A stretch of 64,000 nt of DNA. Origin: an uncultured Prevotellaceae bacterium. GTDB taxonomy: Bacteria; Bacteroidota; Bacteroidia; Bacteroidales; Bacteroidaceae. Every line of letters starts with the position of its first letter. Position 1 is the first letter of the stretch. Of this stretch, positions 16,877 through 26,053 are shown piece by piece. Position numbers and translations under genes: made by a program. The stretch spans positions 1-64,000 of the forward strand of contig CACYQZ010000007.1 of the NCBI GenBank assembly GCA_902776665.1, written 5' to 3'. Under the pieces are notes generated by a model. It did no database searches, had not been told where the DNA came from, and saw nothing but the letters and a program-made list of their open reading frames with translations.

Positions 16877-19800
16877 ATGAAAACAAAGAATATCAAATAT
16901 CTCATAGTAGCCGTTTGCGCCTTTTTCAGCACGGCAGCAATGGCTCAGGGCACGCGCATCTCGGGTACAGTCAGTGACTTGGAAGGCCCGATTATGATGT
17001 GTAACGTCGTCGAAATCGACGGCAACAACCGTATCGTGTCCAATGCGCAGACCGACATCAACGGTAACTTCTCGATGGAGGTCGTCAATACGAAGAATAA
17101 ACTTCAGGTGTCCTACGTTGGCTATCGGAAAGTGACCATTCCCATCGGCGACAAGACCACGTTCAACATCACGTTGGAAGAAGAAAACACCATCAAGGAA
17201 GTCGTCATCAAGGCAAAGCCGAAGTATCGCCAAGGCGGTCTGGTCATTCCCGAAAACGAAGTGTCGTCGGCCAAGCAGACCTTCAACATGAGTGAAGTGG
17301 AAGGTCTTTCTTTCACCTCAGCCGACGAAGCCCTGCAAGGTAAGATTGCCGGTCTCGACATCGTGGCCAACTCGGGTAACCTCGGTTCGGGAACCTCGAT
17401 GCGTCTGCGTGGTGTCACCTCGATCAACGGTTCTTCGGAGCCTCTGATTGTGGTCGATGGCAACATCTTCGACAACCCCGACGAGTCGTTCGACTTCGCC
17501 TCGGCCAACGAAGAAACTTACGCAGCACTGCTTTCGGTGAACCCGTCGGACATCGAGAAAATCGACGTCTTGAAAGACGCTGCCGCAACCGCCATCTGGG
17601 GTTCGCGTGGTGCCAACGGTGTCATCTCGATTACCACGAAGCGTGGTTCGCGCGGTGCCACCCACGTCGATTACTCGTTGCGTGTGCAGGCCAACTGGCA
17701 GCCGAAGGGTTACAACCTGCTCAACGGTGACGAATACACGATGATGCTCAAGGAAATGTACTACAACCCGCAGCAGAGCGCATCGGCCACCGACGACATC
17801 AACGAAATCAACTACAACCCCTCGTGGGCTGAATACGAGAACTGGAACAACAACACCGACTGGGTGAAAGCCGTTCAGCAGGTCGGATGGAGCCAGTATC
17901 ACTACCTGACCATCTCGGGTGGTGGTGAAAAGGCCAACTTCCGCATCTCCGCCGGTTACGACCACCAGAAAGGTACGATCATCAGACAGACACTCGACCG
18001 TTTCTCGACGAAACTCGCCCTCGACTACTTCGTCAGCGACCGCATCGTGTTCCGCACGACCTTCCCGCTGACCTACACCTATAATAATAAGAACTACTCA
18101 GGTATTCTCGGCATCGCCCAGAAGATGGCTCCGAACATGAGCATCTACCGCCAGAACGCTGACGGCACCGACACCGACGAATACTACATCATGCTGCCCT
18201 CGGGCAACAGCCGCACACAGCCCAACCGCTCGTCGTCGCAGCTGTCGTCGATTCGCGGCCTCGGCAACCCCGTTGCCATCGCCGAACTCGCGTGGGTTCA
18301 CGATAAGACCTATCGTATCTCGCCCGAGTTCAAACTCGACTACTACCTCTTGGGCAAGGACGAGGACAAGACGCGCCTCGACTACTCGGGACTGGTCTAT
18401 ATGGACATCTTCTCGGAGAGTCAGCCCAAGTTCTACCCGGGCTCGCTCAGCACCGACGGTTGGGCCAACGACAACTACAACCGCAACGAGGTCTATGACT
18501 ACAACTCGCAGGCCATCACGACCCGCCACACGCTGACCTTCACCCCGCATTTCCGCAACAAAGACTGGTACTTGACCATGCTCGGACGCTGGGAAATGTC
18601 GATTGGACAAAACAACAGCCAGACCTCAGGCGTGGTGAACGTGCCGAACGGCATCGAGGCACCCTCGGTCGATGGTAAGCATAAGCCGATGAGTACGGGT
18701 AACGGCGAATGGCGCTCGATGTCGGCCTCGTTCCAGCACCACATGTCCTATAAGTCGCGCTACGTGTTGGGCTTCTCGCTCCGCGCCGACGGTACGACCA
18801 AGTTTGGTGACTCCAGAAAATGGGGCTATTTCCCCAGCGTCTCGCTGCGTTGGAACCTCATCGACGAACCCTTCTTGAAATGGGCGAAGCCGACGGTTTC
18901 GATGCTGTCGTTCCGTCCCTCGTGGGGTATCGTGGGTCGCCAGCCCGGTGGTGAATATCTGCAATATGCCCGCTACGCTTCGAGTGGTACCTATGGTATC
19001 TCGGGTGACGCCATCACCTATCTCGAAGGCTTGCAGCTGAACCGCCTACAGTGGGAGCGCACCATGCAGTACAACATCGGTGGTGACTTCGGTTTCTTCA
19101 ACGACCTCATCACAGGTGACTTCAACTATTACTTCAAGCGCACGCGCAACCTGCTGATGTCGGGCGTCCGCATTCCCTCGACCACTGGTTTCGGAACACT
19201 CGCATGGACGAATGTCGGCGAAATGACCAACCAAGGTTGGGAATTGAACATCAATGCCAACCGATTCCTGAAAATCGGTAAGTTCGAGGTGAGCGCCAAC
19301 TTCAACATCGCCCAGAACCGCAACGAAATCGTGGAAATGGACCAGAGCGTGCTCGAATCCATCAACTCGGAATGGGATGCCGGTTCACGTGGCCAGTATC
19401 TGAACCGCATTCAGACGGGTAACCCCCTCGGTTCGATTTACGGACTGCGCTACCAAGGCGTCTATCAGTATTCTTACGACTACCTGCTCAACATGAAGAA
19501 CAGCCACGGCTGGGATGGCGAGCAATTCCGCGACTACATCAACAACGACTTCCTTGCCAGCGGCAAGACTGCTCCGATTGCCATCGGTGCCGACGGTCGC
19601 GTGCTGATGGACTCCCACGGAAACCCCATCCAGCAGGTGTATAACTTCAAAGACGGCACACCCTTGTATAAGTTCCAAGGTGGTGACGCCATCTATGAAG
19701 ACGTGAACAACGACGGCCAGATCAACTCACTCGACATCGTTTATCTGGGTAACTCCAACCCGAAGATCAGTGGTGGTTTCGGCTTCAGCTTCTTCTACGA

Positions 19801-20248
19801 CAACTGGACGCTGAAGACCAGTTTCACCTACCGCCTCGGCCACAAGGTCGTGAACAACGCCCGCATGAACCTCGAAAAGATGTTCGATGCCTACAACCAG
19901 AGCTCAGCCGTGAACTGGCGCTGGCGTAAGAACGGCGACGTGACGACCATGCCGCGTGCCATGTTCAACTCGGGTTACAACTTCCTCGGTAGCGACCGCT
20001 ACGTGGAAGATGCCTCTTTCATTCGCATGAGCTACGTGCAGCTCTCGTACAGGTTCAAGAAAAAGACGCTCCAGGCCCTCGGTCTGCGCAACTTGGCCAT
20101 CAGCCTGTCGGGACAGAATCTCCTCGTCTTCACGAAGTATAGCGGAACCGACCCCGAACACGGTGCCGGCGCATGGGGTATTGCCACCGACGGCTCCCAG
20201 ACTCCGCGAAGCAAGTCGATTACGATGAACATCAATGTTGGATTCTGA
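16877..20248 (+). CDS. SusC/RagA-family TonB-dependent outer-membrane transporter 1
   Basis: 1123 residues: signal peptide (cleavage after AAMAQ), N-terminal carboxypeptidase-regulatory-like domain (ISGTVSDLEG to about 100), plug domain (LQGKIAGLDIVANSG, SMRLRGVTSINGSSEPLIVV, IEKIDVLKDAAATAIWGSRG), then a long beta-barrel ending in an aromatic residue (NINVGF). It imports a SusD-delivered ligand across the outer membrane with TonB energy. The ligand is unknown. It lies 15 bp after the FAS1 lipoprotein and 40 bp before its SusD partner. Confidence 0.95.
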   Translation: MKTKNIKYLIVAVCAFFSTAAMAQGTRISGTVSDLEGPIMMCNVVEIDGNNRIVSNAQTDINGNFSMEVVNTKNKLQVSYVGYRKVTIPIGDKTTFNITLEEENTIKEVVIKAKPKYRQGGLVIPENEVSSAKQTFNMSEVEGLSFTSADEALQGKIAGLDIVANSGNLGSGTSMRLRGVTSINGSSEPLIVVDGNIFDNPDESFDFASANEETYAALLSVNPSDIEKIDVLKDAAATAIWGSRGANGVISITTKRGSRGATHVDYSLRVQANWQPKGYNLLNGDEYTMMLKEMYYNPQQSASATDDINEINYNPSWAEYENWNNNTDWVKAVQQVGWSQYHYLTISGGGEKANFRISAGYDHQKGTIIRQTLDRFSTKLALDYFVSDRIVFRTTFPLTYTYNNKNYSGILGIAQKMAPNMSIYRQNADGTDTDEYYIMLPSGNSRTQPNRSSSQLSSIRGLGNPVAIAELAWVHDKTYRISPEFKLDYYLLGKDEDKTRLDYSGLVYMDIFSESQPKFYPGSLSTDGWANDNYNRNEVYDYNSQAITTRHTLTFTPHFRNKDWYLTMLGRWEMSIGQNNSQTSGVVNVPNGIEAPSVDGKHKPMSTGNGEWRSMSASFQHHMSYKSRYVLGFSLRADGTTKFGDSRKWGYFPSVSLRWNLIDEPFLKWAKPTVSMLSFRPSWGIVGRQPGGEYLQYARYASSGTYGISGDAITYLEGLQLNRLQWERTMQYNIGGDFGFFNDLITGDFNYYFKRTRNLLMSGVRIPSTTGFGTLAWTNVGEMTNQGWELNINANRFLKIGKFEVSANFNIAQNRNEIVEMDQSVLESINSEWDAGSRGQYLNRIQTGNPLGSIYGLRYQGVYQYSYDYLLNMKNSHGWDGEQFRDYINNDFLASGKTAPIAIGADGRVLMDSHGNPIQQVYNFKDGTPLYKFQGGDAIYEDVNNDGQINSLDIVYLGNSNPKISGGFGFSFFYDNWTLKTSFTYRLGHKVVNNARMNLEKMFDAYNQSSAVNWRWRKNGDVTTMPRAMFNSGYNFLGSDRYVEDASFIRMSYVQLSYRFKKKTLQALGLRNLAISLSGQNLLVFTKYSGTDPEHGAGAWGIATDGSQTPRSKSITMNINVGF

Positions 20249-20251
20249 TAA

Positions 20252-20279
20252 ATTGGTAAAAAGGTAAAAAAGTAAAAAG
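20252..20279 (+). repeat. Period-8 tract between SusC 1 and SusD 1
   Basis: GGTAAAAA repeated with one change (GGTAAAAA, GGTAAAAA, AGTAAAAA) in the short spacer. It may also supply the only purine-rich stretch before the SusD start. Confidence 0.6.
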
Positions 20280-20288
20280 GTGAATTAT

Positions 20289-22052
20289 ATGAAAAAGGAT
20301 ATTTTCAACAACATGGCGAAAAAAGGATTCTACATACTCCTTTACTCCCTTGCTCCTTTACTCCTCGTCAGCTGCAACGACTTCCTGACCATCTACCCGA
20401 CCGATAAAACCATCGGCGAAGACTTCTGGAAATCGAAGGAAGACGTGAAGAACATGGTGACGGGAGCCTACAGCCAAATGACTTCAGAAGGTTGTCAGGA
20501 GAAAGCCATCGTCTGGGGCTCGTTCCGCTCCGACGAACTGGTGCAGTACAAAGACAACGGCAATTCCGACTTGCAGAACATCAGTGCTGTGAACCTGCTG
20601 CCCACCAACGGATACAACTCGTGGGAGAACTTCTACAGTGTCATCAACCGTTGTAACATCGTGTTGAACCACATCGACGAAGTGCTCGAAGTCGATCCCG
20701 CCTTCACACGTGGCGACTACGACGAAACCCGCGCACAGATGCTCGCCCTGCGCTCGCTCTGCTATTTCTACCTCGTGCGCACCTTCCGCGACGTGCCCTA
20801 CACGACACAGTCGTATGAAGACGACGACCAGGAAATGATGATTCCGCAGACCACGCCCGACAGCGTGCTGCAATTCTGCATCCGCGACCTCGAAGAGTCG
20901 GAGCGCTACATCTTGAAATCGGGAGCCTACGGAGTAGGAAACTGGCGCAACAAGGGCTATTTCACGACCGACGCCGTGCGTGCCCTGCTCGCCGACATCT
21001 ACCTCTGGCGCGCCTCGATGACCCACAACGCAGCCGACTACATGAAGTGTGTCGAATATGCCGACAAGGTCATCCAAGCCAAGCACGAATATTACGAGAC
21101 CGTCAACCAAGGTCGCTTCAAACAGATTGAAGACGACATCTACCACCTCGACGAAGGCGGTAGCGAGATGTTCATCAACCTGTTTGTTCGTGGAAATGCC
21201 CACGAGAGCATTCTCGAATGGCAGTTCAACTCCGTAAACAGCGGAATTGGTAAGTATTACGTCAATGGCCACGGTGCAAACCATGGAATCATGATGGCTT
21301 CGAAGATTTTCACCCTCTATGAAAATTCGGCCAACACCCCGCAAGGCCTGATGGCATTCCATTCGAGAAACGACTATCGCTTCTGGATGACTTCCTATGA
21401 TGCCGGCAACGGTGAAGCCATCTACGGTCTCGACATCCGCAAAATGGTGGAATCGGCCTATGCTCCGATTGGAAACCCCGGCTCAGGCAACGCCGCCAAG
21501 GAAAAGCCCGACAACGTGGCTCGCAGCAACCGCAACTGGATTGTCTATCGCCTCACCGACGTGATGCTCATGAAGGCTGAAGCCCTCGTGCAACTCGCCG
21601 GCGACGAGCCCGACGATCCCAACCTCAACAACGCCTTCTGGCTCGTGCAGAAAGTCAACAAGCGTTCGATGTATCGCCTCGCTACCGACACCCTGCAACC
21701 CAGTGCTTACAACAGCAAGGATCAGATGGAATTCCTCGTCCTGGCCGAGCGCGGACGCGAACTCACCTTCGAAGGCAAGCGCTGGTACGACCTGATGCGC
21801 TACTGTTATCGCCACATGGATGGTGTCGATATCAAGACGAAGATGGCCGACAAGACCGAATGGCCCGCCCTCTACGACGGAATGCTCAAAATGGTCGTCA
21901 GAAAATACGTGAACGGTGGCGACGCTGTTTCATACAAAATGAAGAGCGAACCCTTCCTCTACTGGCCTGTCTTGGAGCGAGAACTGCGCGTCAACCGACT
22001 ACTCAAGCAGAATCCCGTCTTCATTCAGGATGAAACTACGACTAAACGATAA
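20289..22052 (+). CDS. SusD/RagB-family surface lipoprotein 1
   Basis: 587 residues from ATG 20289 (a GTG at 20280 is also in frame but less likely). Lipobox LLLVSC makes it an outer-membrane lipoprotein. The SusD fold is recognised by the start NDFLTIYPTDKTIGEDFW, the helix LRSLCYFYLVRTFRDVPY, and the C-terminal block FLVLAERGRELTFEGKRWYDLMR. It binds the ligand over the barrel of the SusC encoded upstream. The signal-peptide codons consist of a period-8 tract. Followed 24 bp later by a second FAS1 lipoprotein. Confidence 0.94.
   Translation: MKKDIFNNMAKKGFYILLYSLAPLLLVSCNDFLTIYPTDKTIGEDFWKSKEDVKNMVTGAYSQMTSEGCQEKAIVWGSFRSDELVQYKDNGNSDLQNISAVNLLPTNGYNSWENFYSVINRCNIVLNHIDEVLEVDPAFTRGDYDETRAQMLALRSLCYFYLVRTFRDVPYTTQSYEDDDQEMMIPQTTPDSVLQFCIRDLEESERYILKSGAYGVGNWRNKGYFTTDAVRALLADIYLWRASMTHNAADYMKCVEYADKVIQAKHEYYETVNQGRFKQIEDDIYHLDEGGSEMFINLFVRGNAHESILEWQFNSVNSGIGKYYVNGHGANHGIMMASKIFTLYENSANTPQGLMAFHSRNDYRFWMTSYDAGNGEAIYGLDIRKMVESAYAPIGNPGSGNAAKEKPDNVARSNRNWIVYRLTDVMLMKAEALVQLAGDEPDDPNLNNAFWLVQKVNKRSMYRLATDTLQPSAYNSKDQMEFLVLAERGRELTFEGKRWYDLMRYCYRHMDGVDIKTKMADKTEWPALYDGMLKMVVRKYVNGGDAVSYKMKSEPFLYWPVLERELRVNRLLKQNPVFIQDETTTKR
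20336..20369 (+). repeat. Period-8 tract coding the SusD 1 signal peptide
   Basis: CTCCTTTA, CTCCCTTG, CTCCTTTA, CTCCTCG in series encode YSLAPLLLVS, the hydrophobic core before the lipobox cysteine. Confidence 0.6.
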
Positions 22053-22076
22053 ACCCCATTAAAACGATTCAAGATT

Positions 22077-24230
22077 ATGAAATTCAATGTAAGAAAACAT
22101 ATCGGAAAGCTCTTCCTCGTCATGGCCGCAGTCATGATGGTCGGGCTGAACAGTTGTAGGGAGGAAATCGACGACTCGAACCTCTACACCTTCACGGGTG
22201 AGACCATCGAGGACTACATCGCCAATCGTCCCGACCAATTCAGTAATTTTAACTACATTCTCAAGCGTATCGGCTACGACCAAATTCTCTCGGCCTACGG
22301 CACATACACCTGTTTTGCGCCGACCAACGATGCCGTGACAGCCTACGTCGATAGCCTTTACAACGACATGAGCAAAGACGGACTGCCCCACAACGGCATG
22401 ACCGGCCCCGGACTGGAAGGCCTCACCGACTCGCTCTGCAACGACATCGCTCTGTTCCACCTGCTCTATAGCGAGGTGATGGGTGTCGATATGAACAGCG
22501 GAATGACCATCAACACGATGCTCGGACGCGACATCAACACATCGATCGACCCCGAGTCAGGCCGCCTCGTGCTCAACGAGCACTCCATCATCACACTGAT
22601 GGACAACGACCTCGAAAACGGCGTGCTCCACGAAATCAACCACGTGCTCACCCGCTCGAACAACCTCATCGCAGGTGAACTCAGCAAGCACGAGGAATTC
22701 ACCATCTTCAACCAAGCACTCGTTGCTACGACGCTTGCCGACTCGCTTTCCGACCTCGAGCGCAAGAACGTCATCCTGCCCAAGCAGTACAAATGTAACA
22801 AGTCGAAAGACAAGCGAATCTACACGGCAGGACGAACGGCATTGGAAGATGAACTGGGAACGTGCAAACTCGGATTCACCATCTTCGCCGAGACCGACGA
22901 GGTGTTGAAAGCCAACGGCATCAACAACATCGACGACCTCGCAGCCTTCGCCAACCAAGTCTATGCCAACTGCGCCAAGCCAGAAACCGGCTGGTACGAC
23001 TACTTCCGCAACAATGGCATCGAAGTGAGCACCGGAACCGACTATTCCAACCCCCACAACGCGTTGAACATGTTCATGCGGTATCACATCCTGCGCTACA
23101 TGGTGTCTTACGACAACTTCTTCTTCACCGACAAGGAAGGCGTGTCGAACCATTCAGCCGCTCCCATCTACGAGTATATGGAGACGATGCTGCCCTACAC
23201 GCTGATGAAGCTCTCGCGCATCAACGGTTCGCCGCGCATCAACCGCTGGGTGACCAACAGCACGCTGACCGACCGCGAGGCAGAACTGGCTTCGCCCGCC
23301 ATCGCCACCGTGATGAAGGAAGGAATCCTTGTCGATAAGTCCAACATTCAATCGCTCAACGGCTACATCCATCCCATCAACGGCATGTTGGTCTATGACT
23401 ACGACGTGCCCCACGGAACGCTCAACGAGCGCATGCGCTTCGATATCCTGTCGCTGCTGCCCGAAATGATGAGCAACGGACTGCGCCGAATGAACCCGAA
23501 AGACGTGAAAGCACGCGCAGGCGGCACCTTTGACACCTTCGGTGGTGACGGAAACATGCGTATTCCCGAGAACTTCTGTAAGAACATCAAGGTCTATAAC
23601 GGCGACAACTCCGAAATTTACTACCTCGGCGGTCAAGACGTGCCTTGGTGTAACTACCAGCGCGATGAGTTGAACTGTAACGGTGCCTACGACTTCGCAC
23701 TCCGCCTGCCGCCGCTTCCCGACGGCACCTACGAACTCCGCCTTGGCTTCACCGCCAACGAACTTCGTGGTATGATGCAGTGCTACATCGGCCGCTCCTC
23801 GGCCATCACGTCGATGCGCGCCCTCGACATTCCGCTCGACATGCGCCACAAGCCTTATAACCTCGACGAAACCAACTCCAACTACGTCAGTTCCGACGGA
23901 ACCGTCATTCCCGACGAAGTGACAGGCTGGCTGCCCTACTATCGCTACACGTCGGACAACGGTGTGGAAAGCGACGCCAACATGCGCAGCCTCGGCTGGA
24001 TGCGTGGTCCGATGGCCTACATGTACATCGGACAATCGAAAAACTCGCGCCGCTATCCGGGCTGTCTGCGCCGAATCCTCGTCAAGCAGCAGTTCGAGCA
24101 AGGTGAATATTGGGTTCGATTCAAGACGGTGCTGCCCGACAACACCTCTTCGGAATTCTATCTCGACTACATCGAACTCTGTCCCGAGAACGTCTATAAC
24201 AATCCGATGTACTTGGAGGATATGTTCTAA
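22077..24230 (+). CDS. Fasciclin (FAS1) surface lipoprotein B
   Basis: 717 residues with lipobox GLNSC (Cys27). The first FAS1 unit starts FNYILKRIGYDQILSAYGTY and includes YTCFAPTNDAVTAYVDS. A second divergent unit runs to about 440 and ends with SLNGYIHPINGMLVYDYDV, the typical FAS1 closing strand. The C-terminal ~250 residues (NIKVYNGDNSEIYYLG, YDFALRLPPLPDGTYELRL) look like a beta-sandwich binding module. I cannot name its family. No catalytic motif is seen. It sits directly after SusC/SusD 1 and 27 bp before the third FAS1 gene. Confidence 0.78.
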   Translation: MKFNVRKHIGKLFLVMAAVMMVGLNSCREEIDDSNLYTFTGETIEDYIANRPDQFSNFNYILKRIGYDQILSAYGTYTCFAPTNDAVTAYVDSLYNDMSKDGLPHNGMTGPGLEGLTDSLCNDIALFHLLYSEVMGVDMNSGMTINTMLGRDINTSIDPESGRLVLNEHSIITLMDNDLENGVLHEINHVLTRSNNLIAGELSKHEEFTIFNQALVATTLADSLSDLERKNVILPKQYKCNKSKDKRIYTAGRTALEDELGTCKLGFTIFAETDEVLKANGINNIDDLAAFANQVYANCAKPETGWYDYFRNNGIEVSTGTDYSNPHNALNMFMRYHILRYMVSYDNFFFTDKEGVSNHSAAPIYEYMETMLPYTLMKLSRINGSPRINRWVTNSTLTDREAELASPAIATVMKEGILVDKSNIQSLNGYIHPINGMLVYDYDVPHGTLNERMRFDILSLLPEMMSNGLRRMNPKDVKARAGGTFDTFGGDGNMRIPENFCKNIKVYNGDNSEIYYLGGQDVPWCNYQRDELNCNGAYDFALRLPPLPDGTYELRLGFTANELRGMMQCYIGRSSAITSMRALDIPLDMRHKPYNLDETNSNYVSSDGTVIPDEVTGWLPYYRYTSDNGVESDANMRSLGWMRGPMAYMYIGQSKNSRRYPGCLRRILVKQQFEQGEYWVRFKTVLPDNTSSEFYLDYIELCPENVYNNPMYLEDMF

Positions 24231-24257
24231 TTGATTATGAATTAAGAATTAAAAATT
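24231..24257 (+). repeat. Period-7 tract between FAS1 genes B and C
   Basis: TTATGAA, TTAAGAA, TTAAAAA, TTATG: degenerate heptamers filling the entire 27-bp spacer up to the next start codon. Confidence 0.65.
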
Positions 24258-26042
24258 ATGATAAGCAAGATGAATATGAAAAAGGTGAGTCTGAGGTTTG
24301 GAATGGTCTCCTTACTCCTCATCTCCTTAATCCTCACCTCCTGTAAAGAATGGGACGAGCACTACGACGCAGGCAGTGCCGTAGAAGGCTCGGCCACAGC
24401 AACCATCTGGGAGAACATCACGGCCAACAGCAATCTCTCGCAGTTTGCCGCACTGGTGCAGAAAGCCGGCTATGCCGAACTGCTGAAATCGACGCAGACC
24501 GTCACCGTTTGGGCTCCGCTCAACGACACCTTCGACTACGAAGCGCTGATGAACGAAAGCAACGAGACGCTGCGGAAAGAGTTCGTGCAGAACCACATCG
24601 CACGCAACAACTATCCTGCATCGGGCCGCGTCGAGACCTCGATTTCGATGCTCAACCTCAAGCACCTCGTCTTCGAGGGCAACGGCAACTACACGATGGA
24701 CGGAATCGCCGTGGCACAGCCCAACGTGGCCAGCCTCAACGGCGTGCTCCACACCATCAACGGCAAGTTGCAATTCCGCTCGAACATTCTCGAGTCGCTC
24801 AACAACAAGGACTTCCCCATCGACTCCATCAGCGATTTCGTCCACAGTTACGACGTGTTGCGCCTCAACGAGTCGAAGAGCACACCCGGCCCCGTGGTCG
24901 ATGGTCAGCTCACCTATCTCGACTCCGTTTTCGACGACTACAACTTGCTCTGCCAGAACTATGCCTACATCAACCGCGAGGACAGTAACTACTCGATGGT
25001 AGTTCCCAGCAACGAGGCATGGACCAAGGCGATGGACTACATCAAGAAGTGCTACAACTACGTGGACTTCTCCTATTTCGACAAACCCTCCTCGAAAACG
25101 ACCAACCCGACGCAGGAGCGCGTGAAGCTGTCGCCCAGTCCTGAATATTGGAACGACTCCATCAGCCACGACAAGATGCTGACAGGCCTGTTCTACAATA
25201 ACAACCTCTTCGACAACAAGAAACTGATGAAGTGGGCCGAAGGCGAACAACCCCAAATCGACTCGCTGATGACGACGTGGTACGACCGCATCTACACCGA
25301 AGATGCCGAGCAGATGCTCAAGGCGACCACACCCGTGAAGAAGAGTAACGGTGTGATGTTCGTCACTGGCGACTCGCTCCACCTGCAGCCCTGGCTCTTC
25401 TGGAACCCGATTATCAACGTCGAAGCAGAGTTCGGCAGCAACTTAGCCGCCGTGGAGAACGGTAGTGACAGAACGGAAAGAGTCAATGCCGAAACGCAGA
25501 ATCCGCTCGTTCCCGGCTCGGTTTCGAACGAAGGCTATGTCACGGTGTCGCCGAACACCAACATGTCGAATGTCGAGTTGAACTTCTACCTGAGAGGTGC
25601 CCGCTCCACGACCTACGTCCTCTATGGCGTGTTCGTGCCGGCCAACATCACCAACCGATTCATTCCGCAGGAAGACATCAAACCCAACCAAGTGCAAGTG
25701 CAGATTGGTATGAACAGAGCAAACGGTTCGTTGCCTGCCAACCCGACCACGCTGACAAGAACCGACACGATTGGCTACGATGAACAAGGAAAGCCGATTA
25801 CCAAAACCGTCAACCTCTTCACCAACGATCCGTCGAAGGTCGATACCGTCTGCTTCGGTGAAATCACCTTCCCGATTTGCTACTACGGTATGGCCGGCTC
25901 GCCCTACCTTCGCGTGCTGAGCCGCGTGCCCGTCGGCAACACCGAGTTCGACCGCACCGTGCGCATCGACCGCTTTTTCCTGCTCCCCAAAGAGTTGGAC
26001 GCATATATGAAGCAACATCCTGACTATAAGGTTCATTACTAA
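24258..26042 (+). CDS. Fasciclin (FAS1) surface lipoprotein C
   Basis: 594 residues (ATGs at 24270 and 24276 are alternative starts). Lipobox LILTSC. FAS1 unit 1 spans about 45-180 (LSQFAALVQKAGYAELLKST, TVTVWAPLNDTFDYEALM, closing SLNGVLHTINGKLQF). A second, looser unit follows (YSMVVPSNEAWTKAMDYIKK). The C-terminal third (about 430-594) is predicted all-beta (VELNFYLRGARSTTYVLYGV), like the tail of lipoprotein B. It precedes SusC 2 by 11 bp. Function is unknown beyond probable ligand binding or adhesion at the surface. Confidence 0.78.
   Translation: MISKMNMKKVSLRFGMVSLLLISLILTSCKEWDEHYDAGSAVEGSATATIWENITANSNLSQFAALVQKAGYAELLKSTQTVTVWAPLNDTFDYEALMNESNETLRKEFVQNHIARNNYPASGRVETSISMLNLKHLVFEGNGNYTMDGIAVAQPNVASLNGVLHTINGKLQFRSNILESLNNKDFPIDSISDFVHSYDVLRLNESKSTPGPVVDGQLTYLDSVFDDYNLLCQNYAYINREDSNYSMVVPSNEAWTKAMDYIKKCYNYVDFSYFDKPSSKTTNPTQERVKLSPSPEYWNDSISHDKMLTGLFYNNNLFDNKKLMKWAEGEQPQIDSLMTTWYDRIYTEDAEQMLKATTPVKKSNGVMFVTGDSLHLQPWLFWNPIINVEAEFGSNLAAVENGSDRTERVNAETQNPLVPGSVSNEGYVTVSPNTNMSNVELNFYLRGARSTTYVLYGVFVPANITNRFIPQEDIKPNQVQVQIGMNRANGSLPANPTTLTRTDTIGYDEQGKPITKTVNLFTNDPSKVDTVCFGEITFPICYYGMAGSPYLRVLSRVPVGNTEFDRTVRIDRFFLLPKELDAYMKQHPDYKVHY
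24307..24342 (+). repeat. Period-7/8 tract coding the FAS1 C signal peptide
   Basis: CTCCTTAC, TCCTCAT, CTCCTTAA, TCCTCAC, CTCCTG encode VSLLLISLILTS just before the lipobox cysteine. Confidence 0.6.
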
Positions 26043-26053
26043 TTCAAAACTCC